This document shows, piece after piece, positions 63,978 through 64,000 of a DNA stretch of 64,000 nt (position 1 is the first letter of the stretch; each line of letters starts with the position of its first letter). The notes below the pieces were generated by a model, which saw only the letters and a list, made by a program, of their open reading frames with translations, was not told the origin of the DNA and made no database searches. The stretch comes from Pseudomonadota bacterium (lineage in GTDB: Bacteria > Pseudomonadota > Alphaproteobacteria > Reyranellales > Reyranellaceae): NCBI GenBank assembly GCA_018240745.1, contig JAFEFF010000174.1, forward strand, positions 30,588 through 94,587, written 5' to 3'. The position numbers and the translations under genes were made by a program.

Positions 63978-64000
63978 GTGGCCTGGCTACGCCGTGAGGC

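Overview
The window is GC-rich, densely packed bacterial DNA with many ATGA/GTGA stop-start overlaps. Gene content points to an alphaproteobacterium, probably of the Rhodospirillales/Reyranella type. Supporting markers are the minus-strand series tsaB-rimI-fur-olsB/olsA-miaB-phoH-ybeY-corC-lnt-XRE-metK, an MmcB-type repair protein, a TIGR02186/TSUP/USP/DUF2333 cluster and a SAM-II riboswitch before metXW. The genus is an inference; no rRNA gene is present.

Layout. 1-3100: a CoxE-like VWA protein (cut by the window edge), its MoxR-type ATPase and two c-type cytochromes. 3100-4660: a TetR regulator and two copies of a structured, C-rich-loop RNA element read on the minus strand. 4657-6830: two Sel1-repeat secreted proteins and MmcB. 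6879-21230: the conserved housekeeping block (metK, XRE regulator, lnt, corC, ybeY, phoH, miaB, ornithine-lipid type acyltransferases, fur, rimI, tsaB, Bax-like glucosaminidase, NifU-like scaffold), interrupted by opposite-strand genes for an aldo/keto reductase, a TusA-like protein and a VanX-like dipeptidase. 21426-24723: USP/TIGR02186/TSUP/DUF2333. 24783-26866: an esterase and an MFS carrier. 26867-27431: a gene-free nest of palindromic repeats, including a 160-bp hairpin.

27432-41312: gloB, a methyltransferase, an oxidoreductase, a YbaK-type deacylase, lepB and GNAT; then metW-metX (minus strand, SAM-II controlled), divergent from chorismate mutase-hisC-tyrA; then ChaC, a second TetR, a PLP gamma-family enzyme, a trans-3-hydroxy-L-proline dehydratase-like protein and an acyl-CoA dehydrogenase. 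41376-42747: tRNA-Gly(CCC) and a DpgC-like crotonase. 43225-58637: an accessory catabolic region with a ligase/2OG-oxygenase/enolase-superfamily/ligase operon, a TauD dioxygenase, a second 2OG oxygenase, a second enolase-superfamily enzyme, an MscS channel and a persulfide dioxygenase-rhodanese fusion. Inverted copies of a 180-bp repeat at 45144 and 57306 bracket part of it. 58774-63977: an SDR, an unusual lipoprotein/murein-hydrolase pair, a PF10014-type hydroxylase and an alpha/beta hydrolase.

The most novel signal is the pair of RNA elements at about 3141-3269 and 4182-4304. They keep the same fold through compensatory changes, carry C-rich loops able to face Shine-Dalgarno sequences, and copy 1 is the 3' end of a tetR mRNA. 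A 17-bp motif upstream of that tetR recurs exactly upstream of the XRE gene and nearly exactly upstream of RNA copy 2.
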